A DNA stretch of 64,000 nt from Cellulomonas sp. APG4 (lineage in GTDB: Bacteria; Actinomycetota; Actinomycetes; Actinomycetales; Cellulomonadaceae): the NCBI RefSeq assembly GCF_009996735.1, contig NZ_JAACYI010000012.1:1-64000 (forward strand). Direction: 5' to 3'. A model generated the notes under the pieces. The model ran no database searches, was not told where the DNA came from, and saw only the letters and a list, made by a program, of their open reading frames with translations. A program made the translations under genes and the position numbers. Below are positions 18,201 to 24,380 of the stretch, piece by piece (the stretch's first letter is position 1; every line of letters starts with the position of its first letter).

Positions 18201-18262
18201 TCGGCCAGCGTCGCGAGGTCACGGGGATCCCCGTCGCCAGCCTGGGCAAGGGCATGTCGTGA
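15251..18262 (+). CDS. Secreted N-acetylmuramoyl-L-alanine amidase with ten propeller-type repeats
   Basis: 1003 residues. Signal peptide 1-25 (cut near SASA/A), then an Ala/Pro/Glu-rich spacer, a beta-rich region (about 175-260), a zinc amidase of the PGRP/amidase_2 fold (about 307-490) and repeats from 498 to the end. Zinc ligands are visible as H335 (VTVHHTAG), H458 (VGHRD) and C468 (STACPG). The enzyme should cut the bond between muramic acid and the stem peptide. Ten repeats of about 50 residues follow; most carry a DxxGDG calcium loop and end in GxGW. ATG chosen for GGAG at 15242-15245. Its stop overlaps the next start (GTGA), tying it to the SpoIID protein. Confidence 0.93.
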   Translation: MSHMRAWAAASLAAVMLIPVGSASAATVTDPEQEDSRLVGEGGADPASTAPGSEGDGTAASPAPGTAGGAADPGTAPAVPSDEISTPPVDPPAEEARPPASGASGEVRGPTDGEHLELPLTGVAPDGLAEEGARDPATGPEAEALAAAVDPRAPATAMLRSSAPTLLALTPALDTTAADVTVVGASWTSTGAQVRVDVRQLGEDGWGDWEALAVDDQVENGGRPGSEPYVVADGAQIQVRLVSDDGLVPEDARLDLFGSDVVAADTAGTGGFGSTVPASAATAAEPSLAQEPVTAGGLTSAVSAPTPRIYSRSTWGAAAPAGGMDIGEVRGVTVHHTAGTNTYSSSQVPAVLRGIQNFHVTGRGWSDIGYNFLVDRFGRLWEGRAGGILNTTKGIHAAAFNGVTSGISVMGNFDQVGVSSTIRNSLARLIAWKLAVHGVGASGTMVYNGTSYPVIVGHRDVPGTSTACPGRYLYSALPTLRAAAAQLQSYPRSSIDHDLTGDGRADVLAWGATSDVLTADPIPVASGKRIGNGWSMMDVLVGSPPLRAGRAPDLLARESSTGRMWVYHGDGRGGFAGRTAWGKGWNAMSSIIAPGDWDGDGRADVLAVERATGLLYLYRGDGLGNVRARVRIGNGWNTIKHFAGARDFDGDGNVDLVALVENTGELRLYPGDGRGGFGRMHSLGNGWSGYDTVLGAGDVTGDGVGDLVLRNASNGTMTTASGKGTGWLAGIQHWGTGWNSRDLISMGWNWNGPGRSVLIASDTANGLLYGYQVSTASRFNVVGGGGPDLSRAKDVVVVGDVTGSGRASVVVRDTAGYLNLHTPSAAGVLGAGTRIGNGWADWSQVAAAGDFDHDGTPDLLGVDSGGRVWVYPFRADGSGRLLSSERFQIGKGFGSYRVLGVGGWKRWSGSDVIAVHRRTGEMRLFTGHARGGLSGGTLIGTGWQGMSEIVALGDATGSGNTDLFARSAVDGRAWIYPADGLGGFGQRREVTGIPVASLGKGMS
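16742..18259 (+). repeat. Ten ~150-bp coding repeats (two predicted five-bladed propellers)
   Basis: Ten degenerate units of the amidase C-terminus, each 'D-x-x-G-D-G, hydrophobic strand, L-x-L-Y-x-G-D-G, G-x-G-W'. Units 1, 3, 4, 5 and 8 keep most calcium-loop acids; units 6, 7, 9 and 10 have lost some. Ten equals twice the five found in the four sister genes. Confidence 0.8.
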
Positions 18263-20268
18263 GGCTGCGCCGACCGGTACGCGGCCTCCCGCTCGTCCTC
18301 GCCCTCGCCCTCGGGGCCGGCGTCGTCGCGCCCGCGGCGCCAGCGAGCGCGGCTCGGGTCCTCGAGATCGACGGCCGTGGGTACGGGCACGGCCGTGGGA
18401 TGTCCCAGCACGGCGCCCAGGGACGGGCGAAGGCGGGCCTGACGTACACCCAGATCATCGCCGCCTACTACCCGGGGACGAGCCTCGGGACGATCTCGGA
18501 CTCGACGTCGATGCGCGTCTGGATCCAGGGCGACGACGACGGCGTGACGACGGTCCGTGCCGAGAACGGCCTCTCCTTGCGGACCACGGCAGGGACGGTG
18601 GCACTCCCGACGGCGGTCGCCGGTCACGCTCCGTCGACGTGGCGCATCAGGCTCTCGTCGACCACCCTCGTCCTCGAGGCCTACGCCGGGGGCGCGTGGA
18701 GGACCCACGGGACCGCCGCACTCACCGAGGCCCTCGCGGGGCAGTCGGGCGCGACGCTCCAGGCGGCGGACGGCACGCTCGAGCTCCTTCTCGGCTCCAC
18801 GTACCGGGACTACCGCGGGACGGTCTCCGCGACACGCGTGACGAGCGGTGGCGCGACGACGCTGCGCACCGTGGTCACCTCCTCGACCGGCGACTACCTC
18901 CGTTCGGTCGTCCCCGCCGAGATGCCTGCGAGCTGGCATGCGCAGGCGCTCAGGTCACAGGCCGTGGCGGCGCGCACCTACGCGTCGTGGGACCGCGACG
19001 TGAACGTCAACGCGTCGTGGTACGACACGTGCGACACGACGAGCTGCCAGGTCTACAAGGGGAGGGAGGACCGTCGCGAGGACGGCACCCTCATCCGCTC
19101 CTACGAGCAGGCCGCGACGGACGCGGCGGTCGCCGCGACCGCCGGTCGCGTCGTGCTGTCCGGGGGTCGCCCGGCCTTCACGCAGTTCAGCGCGTCCAAC
19201 GGGGGGCACTCCGCCGCCGGCTCCCAGGCGTACCTCGCTGCGGCGCCGGACCCCTACGACGGCTACGCACCCTGGAAGGTCCAGCTCGCCGGGACGACGA
19301 TCTCCGCGCGGTACCCCGCGATCGGCACGTTCACCTCGATCAACGTGCTCGCACGTGACGGAGAGGGCCCGTGGGGAGGGCGTGTCGAGAACGTACGGAT
19401 CAACGGCACACTCGGTTCGGTGACCGTGACCGGGAGCGCCTTCCGGTCCGCCTTCGGTCTCCGGTCGACGCTGTGGGTGGCGAACACCACGACCGGTGCC
19501 GCGGAGGACACCCAGCGGGACTGGACGGGCGACGGCCTGGCCGACCTGATCGGGCGCGGACCGGACGGCAAGCTCTGGCTCTACCGCGGGAAGGGTGACG
19601 GCGGGTTCTGGCAGCGCCTCCAGATCGGCAAGGGCTGGCAGACGATGGACATGATGACCCGGATCCACGGCTTCGGAGGCACCGACGCCCCGGAGATCGT
19701 GACCACCAGCCACGACGGCAGGCTGTACCTGTACCCCGGCGACGGGAAGGGTGGCTTCACCACCCGCGTGCAGCTCGGTCACGGGTGGCACGTCTTCGAC
19801 ACGCTCATCGGGGTCGAGGGGTGGCACCGGGACGGGGCGCCCGGCATCATCGCCCGGGACGCTGCCGGCTCGTTGCTGCTCTACCCCGGAGACGGACGCG
19901 GACGGTTCGAGCCGAAGCGTGTGATCGGTGCACGTTGGGAGTCGATGGACGTGATCCTCTCGGCGGGAGACTGGGACGGGGACGGGGAGCCCGACCTGAT
20001 CACGCGGCACGAGCCGACGGGCGACCTGTACCTCTACCCGGGGACCGGGTCGGGTGGGTTCCGCGCCGCGGCCAGGATCGGCAACGGCTGGGGTGCGATG
20101 GACGCCATCGTGGGCGGGGCCGACTGGGACGGGGACGACAGGTACGACCTGATCGCTCGCGAGGAGGCGACCGGGAAGCTGTGGCTGTACCGCGGCGACG
20201 GGCAGGGCGGCTTCTTCCCGCGGGTGCAGGTCGGGAACGGCTGGACCGGCTTCAGCATCGTCAACTGA
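18259..20268 (+). CDS. Secreted SpoIID/LytB-domain protein with five propeller-type repeats
   Basis: 669 residues. Signal peptide 1-31 (ends PASA/A). SpoIID/LytB domain (about 38-410) with GYGHGRGMSQHGAQG (41-55), a region around YLRSVVPAEMP holding the likely catalytic Glu, QAVAARTYA, a Cys pair in CDTTSCQ and FSASNGGHSA. SpoIID proteins are lytic transglycosylases that act on peptide-stripped glycan; LytB was described as an enhancer of amidase LytC. The GTG start overlaps the amidase stop (GTGA), so the two activities are coupled, which fits that known partnership. Five repeats follow from residue 421. Ends opposite the dehydrogenase gene at a strong hairpin. Confidence 0.93.
   Translation: MRLRRPVRGLPLVLALALGAGVVAPAAPASAARVLEIDGRGYGHGRGMSQHGAQGRAKAGLTYTQIIAAYYPGTSLGTISDSTSMRVWIQGDDDGVTTVRAENGLSLRTTAGTVALPTAVAGHAPSTWRIRLSSTTLVLEAYAGGAWRTHGTAALTEALAGQSGATLQAADGTLELLLGSTYRDYRGTVSATRVTSGGATTLRTVVTSSTGDYLRSVVPAEMPASWHAQALRSQAVAARTYASWDRDVNVNASWYDTCDTTSCQVYKGREDRREDGTLIRSYEQAATDAAVAATAGRVVLSGGRPAFTQFSASNGGHSAAGSQAYLAAAPDPYDGYAPWKVQLAGTTISARYPAIGTFTSINVLARDGEGPWGGRVENVRINGTLGSVTVTGSAFRSAFGLRSTLWVANTTTGAAEDTQRDWTGDGLADLIGRGPDGKLWLYRGKGDGGFWQRLQIGKGWQTMDMMTRIHGFGGTDAPEIVTTSHDGRLYLYPGDGKGGFTTRVQLGHGWHVFDTLIGVEGWHRDGAPGIIARDAAGSLLLYPGDGRGRFEPKRVIGARWESMDVILSAGDWDGDGEPDLITRHEPTGDLYLYPGTGSGGFRAAARIGNGWGAMDAIVGGADWDGDDRYDLIAREEATGKLWLYRGDGQGGFFPRVQVGNGWTGFSIVN
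19519..20265 (+). repeat. Five ~150-bp coding repeats (predicted five-bladed propeller)
   Basis: Five units of the SpoIID protein, starting at the Asp codons of DWTGDG (19519), an eroded second and third unit (GFGGTDAP, GWHRDGAP), then DWDGDG (19969) and DWDGDD (20122). Spacing is 50-51 residues. The last unit ends GNGWTGFSIVN, a few residues longer than in the sister genes. Confidence 0.8.
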
Positions 20269-20295
20269 GCCGTCTGCCCGCCAGGCGGACGGGCA

Positions 20296-20334
20296 CTCGA
20301 GGTGGTGGGCGGTGCCGCCGCCCACCACCTCGAG
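20296..20334. terminator. Bidirectional hairpin terminator
   Basis: Perfect 17-bp inverted repeat (20296-20312 with 20318-20334) around a 5-nt loop TGCCG, placed exactly between the convergent ends of the SpoIID gene (20268) and the dehydrogenase gene (20341). There is no U-tract on either side, as is usual for actinobacterial terminators. Confidence 0.85.
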
Positions 20335-20340
20335 CGGACG

Positions 20341-21636
20341 TCAGTCGGCCTGTCCGATGACGACGCGCGTCACACCGGTCCACCGGGACGGGTCGGTCGC
20401 GTCGCGGCCGTCGACGAGCACGCGGACCCCCGGGAGATCCTGAGGGCTGAGGTCGGCGTACTCCGCGTGGTCGGCCTGGAGGATGGCAGCGTCGACCGGT
20501 GAGCCGGCCTGGTAGGGCGGCAGGCCGAGGTCCTCCAGCTCGGCGTCGCTGTACAGCGGGTCGTGGACGACGGGGAGCGCGCCCGCTGCGCGCAGCGCGG
20601 CGACCGTGGGGAACACCCCGGAGAAGGCCGTCTCCTTGACCCCGCCGCGGTACGCGGCCCCGAGGACCACGACAGTGCGTCCCTCGAGCGAGCCGAGGGA
20701 CGTCGTCAGGAGCGAGACGGCGTACTCGGGCATCGCGGCGTTGGCCTCGCGTGCGGCGCGCACGACCGTGGCTGCAGGGTCGTTGAACAGGTAGAGCCGC
20801 GGGTACACGGGGATGCAGTGGCCGCCGACGGCGATGCCGGGGCGGTGGATGTGGCTGTAGGGCTGCGAGTTCGACGCCTCGATCACGGTGTGGACGTTGA
20901 TGCCGTGCTCGGCCGCGAACCGGCCGAACTGGTTCGCGAGCGCGATGTTGACGTCCCGGTACGTGGTCTCGGCGAGCTTGGCCATCTCGGCGGCCTCCGC
21001 CGAGCCCATGTCCCAGACGCCGTTGCCGCGAGGGAGGTCGGGACGCTCGTCGAAGTCGAGCACCGCCTCGTAGAACTCGATCGCCCGGGCGGTCCCGTCC
21101 GGGGAGAGCCCACCGACCAGCTTGGGGTACCGGCGGAGGTCGGCGAACACCCGCCCGGTGAGAACCCGCTCGGGTGAGAACACGAGGTGGAAGTCACTGC
21201 CCTCGGTCAGGCCGGACAGCTCCTCGATGAGCGGCTTCCAGCGCGTACGCGTCGTCCCGACGGGCAGCGTCGTCTCGTAGGAGATCAAGGTCCCGGGGGT
21301 GAGGTGCTCGGCGAGCGAGCGCGTCGCCGCGTCCATCCAGCCGAAGTCCGGCTGCCAGGTCGCGTCGTCGACGAAGAGCGGGACCACGATCACGACGGCG
21401 TCCGCCCCGGGGACGGCGTCGGCGTAGTCGGTGGTGGCACGCAGACGTCCGGCCGGCACGAGCTCCTCGAGCCTCTCCTGGAGTCCTGCCTCGCCGGGGA
21501 AGGGCTCGGTGGCCCCGTTGACGAGGTCGACCACCGACCGGTTCACGTCGACGCCGACGACCTCATGGCCCTTGGAGGCGAACTGGACGGCGAGCGGGAG
21601 ACCGATCTTTCCCAGGGCGATGACTGCGATCTTCAC
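20341..21636 (-). CDS. UDP-N-acetyl-hexosamine 6-dehydrogenase (WbpA/WecC type)
   Basis: 431 residues. NAD-dependent enzyme that oxidises C6 of UDP-GlcNAc or UDP-ManNAc twice to the uronic acid. N-terminal Rossmann motif is altered to IALGKIGLP (6-14) from the usual GxGxxG. Catalytic centre residues are K220 (EMAKLAETTYRDVN) and C274 in GGHCIPVYP. GTG start with GAGGT upstream, divergent from the 2-epimerase gene and sharing a symmetric -10 element. With the oxidoreductase, aminotransferase and acetyltransferase at 29978-32678 and the epimerase, it completes a WbpA-B-E-D-I set, so I favour UDP-GlcNAc as substrate. If epimerisation comes first it would instead be a WecC making UDP-ManNAcA. Confidence 0.88.
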   Translation of the reverse strand: MKIAVIALGKIGLPLAVQFASKGHEVVGVDVNRSVVDLVNGATEPFPGEAGLQERLEELVPAGRLRATTDYADAVPGADAVVIVVPLFVDDATWQPDFGWMDAATRSLAEHLTPGTLISYETTLPVGTTRTRWKPLIEELSGLTEGSDFHLVFSPERVLTGRVFADLRRYPKLVGGLSPDGTARAIEFYEAVLDFDERPDLPRGNGVWDMGSAEAAEMAKLAETTYRDVNIALANQFGRFAAEHGINVHTVIEASNSQPYSHIHRPGIAVGGHCIPVYPRLYLFNDPAATVVRAAREANAAMPEYAVSLLTTSLGSLEGRTVVVLGAAYRGGVKETAFSGVFPTVAALRAAGALPVVHDPLYSDAELEDLGLPPYQAGSPVDAAILQADHAEYADLSPQDLPGVRVLVDGRDATDPSRWTGVTRVVIGQAD

Positions 21637-21686
21637 GGGGCTACCTCGGGGGTCGTGGACGGCGTGGGGCCGATTCGGGCCGCACC

Positions 21687-21693
21687 TAGACTA
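21687..21693. promoter_or_regulatory. Symmetric divergent -10 element (TAGACTA)
   Basis: Plus-strand TAGACT (21687-21692) faces the epimerase gene at 21748; minus-strand TAGTCT (21693-21688) faces the dehydrogenase gene at 21636. The overlapping boxes would fire leaders of about 50 and 45 nt. Same design as the element at 7571-7577. Confidence 0.5.
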
Positions 21694-21747
21694 TCGGGCG
21701 GCCCGCTTCCCTTCGCGGGCGGAGAGACCCACAGGAAGGAACCGCGC

Positions 21748-22800
21748 GTGCGAGTCCTCAGCGTCGTCGGTGCACGTCCGCAGTTCGTGAAGCTCGCCCC
21801 CGTCGCGGAGGCCTTCGCCGCCGCTGGGGTCGACCACCGCATCGTGCACACCGGCCAGCACTACGACCCGGGGATGTCGGACGTGTTCTTCGCCGACCTC
21901 CGCATCCCGAAGCCCGACGTGAACCTGACGGTGGGATCAGCGAGCCACGGTGTCCAGACGGGGGCCATGCTCGGCGCGCTCGAGGAGGTGATGCTCCGTG
22001 AGCAGCCGGACTGGGTGCTCGTCTACGGGGACACCAACTCCACGCTGGCCGCTGCCCTCGCCGCCGTCAAGATCCACCTCCCCCTCGCACACCTCGAGGC
22101 GGGCCTTCGATCGTTCAACCGCAGGATGCCGGAGGAGCACAACCGGGTCCTCACCGATCACGCCGCCGACCTCCTCCTCGCGCCGACCGCGGTCGCGATG
22201 GACCACCTGGCCGAGGAGGGGCTCGCGCGGCGTTCCGTGCTCGTCGGCGACGTGATGACGGATGTGTGCCTCCGGGTGCGCGACGCCGTCCTCGCGGACC
22301 CACCGCCTCCTCCCGCGGGGCTCGCGCGGGGCGGGTACGTCGTGGCGACCATCCACCGAGCCGAGAACACCGACGACCCTCAGCGCCTCCGGGCAGTCGT
22401 CGCCTCCCTGGCGGGCCTGAGCGTGCCGGTCCTCCTGATGGCCCACCCCCGACTTCGTGCGCGGTGCCAGGAGCAGGGGATCGACCTCGAGAGCGGCTCC
22501 CTCCGCGTCGTCGACCCCCTGCCGTACCCGGGCATGGTCGCAGCGGTCCTGGGCTCGAGCGGTGTGGTGACCGACTCGGGCGGGTTGCAGAAGGAGGCCT
22601 TCCTCCTCCGCAGGCCCTGCACCACCCTGCGGACGGAGACCGAGTGGGTCGAGACGCTCGAGGGGCGGTGGAACGTCCTGGCGCCCGACCTGGTCGGGCT
22701 GGACGCGCTCGCGGCGCGGCCTGCGCCCGCGGAGCCCACGCTGCAGCCCTACGGGTCGGGCGACGCCGCCCGGCAGGTCGTGACAGCGCTCGGCACGTGA
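21748..22800 (+). CDS. Non-hydrolysing UDP-sugar 2-epimerase (WecB/WbpI family)
   Basis: 350 residues. Inverts C2 of a UDP-N-acetylglucosamine-type sugar. Family motifs are complete: VVGARPQFVKLAP (6-18), HTGQHYDPGMSDVFF (35-49), HLEAGLRSF...MPEEHNR near 114-132 and VVTDSGGLQKEAF near 272-284. GTG start with AGGAAGGA at 21733-21740 and 7-nt spacing. Sequence alone does not separate WecB (UDP-GlcNAc to UDP-ManNAc) from WbpI (the 2,3-diacetamido-uronate form). The rest of the Wbp set in this window makes the WbpI role attractive. Either way the product is a mannuronic-type donor for the wall polymer. Confidence 0.9.
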   Translation: MRVLSVVGARPQFVKLAPVAEAFAAAGVDHRIVHTGQHYDPGMSDVFFADLRIPKPDVNLTVGSASHGVQTGAMLGALEEVMLREQPDWVLVYGDTNSTLAAALAAVKIHLPLAHLEAGLRSFNRRMPEEHNRVLTDHAADLLLAPTAVAMDHLAEEGLARRSVLVGDVMTDVCLRVRDAVLADPPPPPAGLARGGYVVATIHRAENTDDPQRLRAVVASLAGLSVPVLLMAHPRLRARCQEQGIDLESGSLRVVDPLPYPGMVAAVLGSSGVVTDSGGLQKEAFLLRRPCTTLRTETEWVETLEGRWNVLAPDLVGLDALAARPAPAEPTLQPYGSGDAARQVVTALGT

Positions 22801-22888
22801 GGAGGTCGGCCTGAACAGGGACGACGACCCGTTCCTGACGCGCTGCGCCGAACGGGTCGGGCGACTGGGAGCGTCATGACGCACGCCC

Positions 22889-22894
22889 TAGGGT
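22889..22894 (+). promoter_or_regulatory. -10 element TAGGGT, leaderless start
   Basis: TAGGGT, 6 nt (GAGGGC), then GTG at 22901. This fixes the start of the glycosyltransferase without a Shine-Dalgarno sequence. Confidence 0.5.
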
Positions 22895-22900
22895 GAGGGC

Positions 22901-24184
22901 GTGCGTATCCTCCAGGCGCCTTCGAACATCGCGAACCAGGCGTGGCTCAATGCCGAGGCGCTCCGGGCGCGCGGCCATGAGGTGCACGTGTGGCAGTTCG
23001 GGCGCACGCGGTTCGCCTACCCCGCCGATCGCGTGTTCGAGGACGTCAGCAAGCCACGGACCATCGTGAACCTGCTCATGGAGGCGATGGCTCTCGAACC
23101 CGACGTCGTGCACTTCCACTACGCGAGGTCCCTCGTGCCGGCGGTGGGCGGGCTGCCGTGGCTCTGGGACCTCCCGGTCTGGAAGGCGCTCGGGGTCAAG
23201 GTCGTCATGTCCTTCCACGGCTCCGAGGTGCGGATCCCGCGGGTCGCGAAGGCGCTGGACCCTTGGAGCGCCTTCCACTTCGCCGACCTCCCCATCGACG
23301 AAGCGGCGATCGAGGACGCGCTGGCGGTGATCCGCACCTACGCGGACGCGACGACGGTGTCGAACGTCGCCAACCTCCCCTACGCGCCCGGGGCCACGTA
23401 CCTCCCCCTCTCGGTGGACCTGACGGCGATCCCTCCCCATCCGCTGGCGGGCGGTGATCGCGTGCGTCCGGTGGTGGCGCACGCACCGAGCGCCCGTGGC
23501 CTCAAGGGGACGGAGTTCGTCCTCGACGCTTTCGACAGGCTGCGTGCTGAAGGGGTCGCTTTCGACATCGACCTCATCGAGGGCGTCACGAACAGCGAGG
23601 TGCTCGAGCGGTACGCGCGTGCCGACATCGTGGTGGAGAAGCTCGTCAACGAGGGCTTCGGTGTAGCGGCGCTCGAGGCCCTTGCCGTCGGACGGCCCGT
23701 CGTCTCGCGCGTGGCCGACGTCGTGCGTGATCGGCACCCGGACCTGCCGATCGTGGACGCGACGCCGGAGACCTTCGAGAAGGTGCTCCGGGGCCTGATC
23801 GTGGACCGTGGGGAGCGTCAGCGCCTCGCGGCGGCGGGTCGCCCGTACGTCGAGGCGAACCACGACATCTCCTTGACGGGCGTTCGGCTCGAGGAGGTCT
23901 ACGCGGGGCCGGGCGTCCCGGCTCCCGTCGTCTTCCCAGGCTGGACGGTCCCGCAGCGGGACCGTGCGCTCGGCCAGGTGCGAGCACAGCTCGACGAGCT
24001 GAGGCTCGCGACGAGCCTGCGCGAGTCCCGTTCCGAGCAGGTGATGCGTGCACTCGAGAGAGAGGTCGGCACCCTCTCCGCGCGGAACCGCGAGCTCGAG
24101 CGTCAGCTCGTGGAAGCACGTCACGGGCTGGCCTACCGAGTCCGGCGCCGCCTGCGGCAGATCGGATCGGCGAGGTCTCGCTGA
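22901..24184 (+). CDS. Glycosyltransferase, paralogue C of a three-member family, with C-terminal coiled coil
   Basis: 427 residues. GT-B enzyme with the signposts of the products at 7611 and 13704: LQAPSNIANQAWLNAEAL at the N-terminus (a variant of the 'NxAGQxW' opening), FHGSEVRIPR, PSARGLKGTEFV and EGFGVAALEALAVGRPVVS. The last 75 residues are heptad-rich and charged (ALEREVGTLSARNRELERQL), predicted to be a coiled coil, and end in a basic tail that may bind the membrane. Leaderless GTG start. It sits next to the 2-epimerase gene, so its donor may be the mannuronic-type sugar, but that is inference. Confidence 0.85.
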   Translation: MRILQAPSNIANQAWLNAEALRARGHEVHVWQFGRTRFAYPADRVFEDVSKPRTIVNLLMEAMALEPDVVHFHYARSLVPAVGGLPWLWDLPVWKALGVKVVMSFHGSEVRIPRVAKALDPWSAFHFADLPIDEAAIEDALAVIRTYADATTVSNVANLPYAPGATYLPLSVDLTAIPPHPLAGGDRVRPVVAHAPSARGLKGTEFVLDAFDRLRAEGVAFDIDLIEGVTNSEVLERYARADIVVEKLVNEGFGVAALEALAVGRPVVSRVADVVRDRHPDLPIVDATPETFEKVLRGLIVDRGERQRLAAAGRPYVEANHDISLTGVRLEEVYAGPGVPAPVVFPGWTVPQRDRALGQVRAQLDELRLATSLRESRSEQVMRALEREVGTLSARNRELERQLVEARHGLAYRVRRRLRQIGSARSR

Positions 24185-24380
24185 TCGCGCAGCGCGAGCA
24201 GGCGCCTGGCGCGTCGCTGCCGGCGCGTACGACCTCGTGCCTGCGGTTCAAGTGGTGCGGCTTCGTGCCGATGACTCAGGGGCGACGCGACCGCACGACC
24301 TCTCCGGGCACAGATGGCCCCGGGCGACATGACGTGGTGCACTCGACCGTCGCTCGACGACACCTCAGGGGGAGGCCACC

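Noticed and set aside
24185-24380. Hidden small gene or RNA before the M15-like peptidase
   Set aside because: Open frames are short, lack ribosome sites, and no conserved structure is evident.
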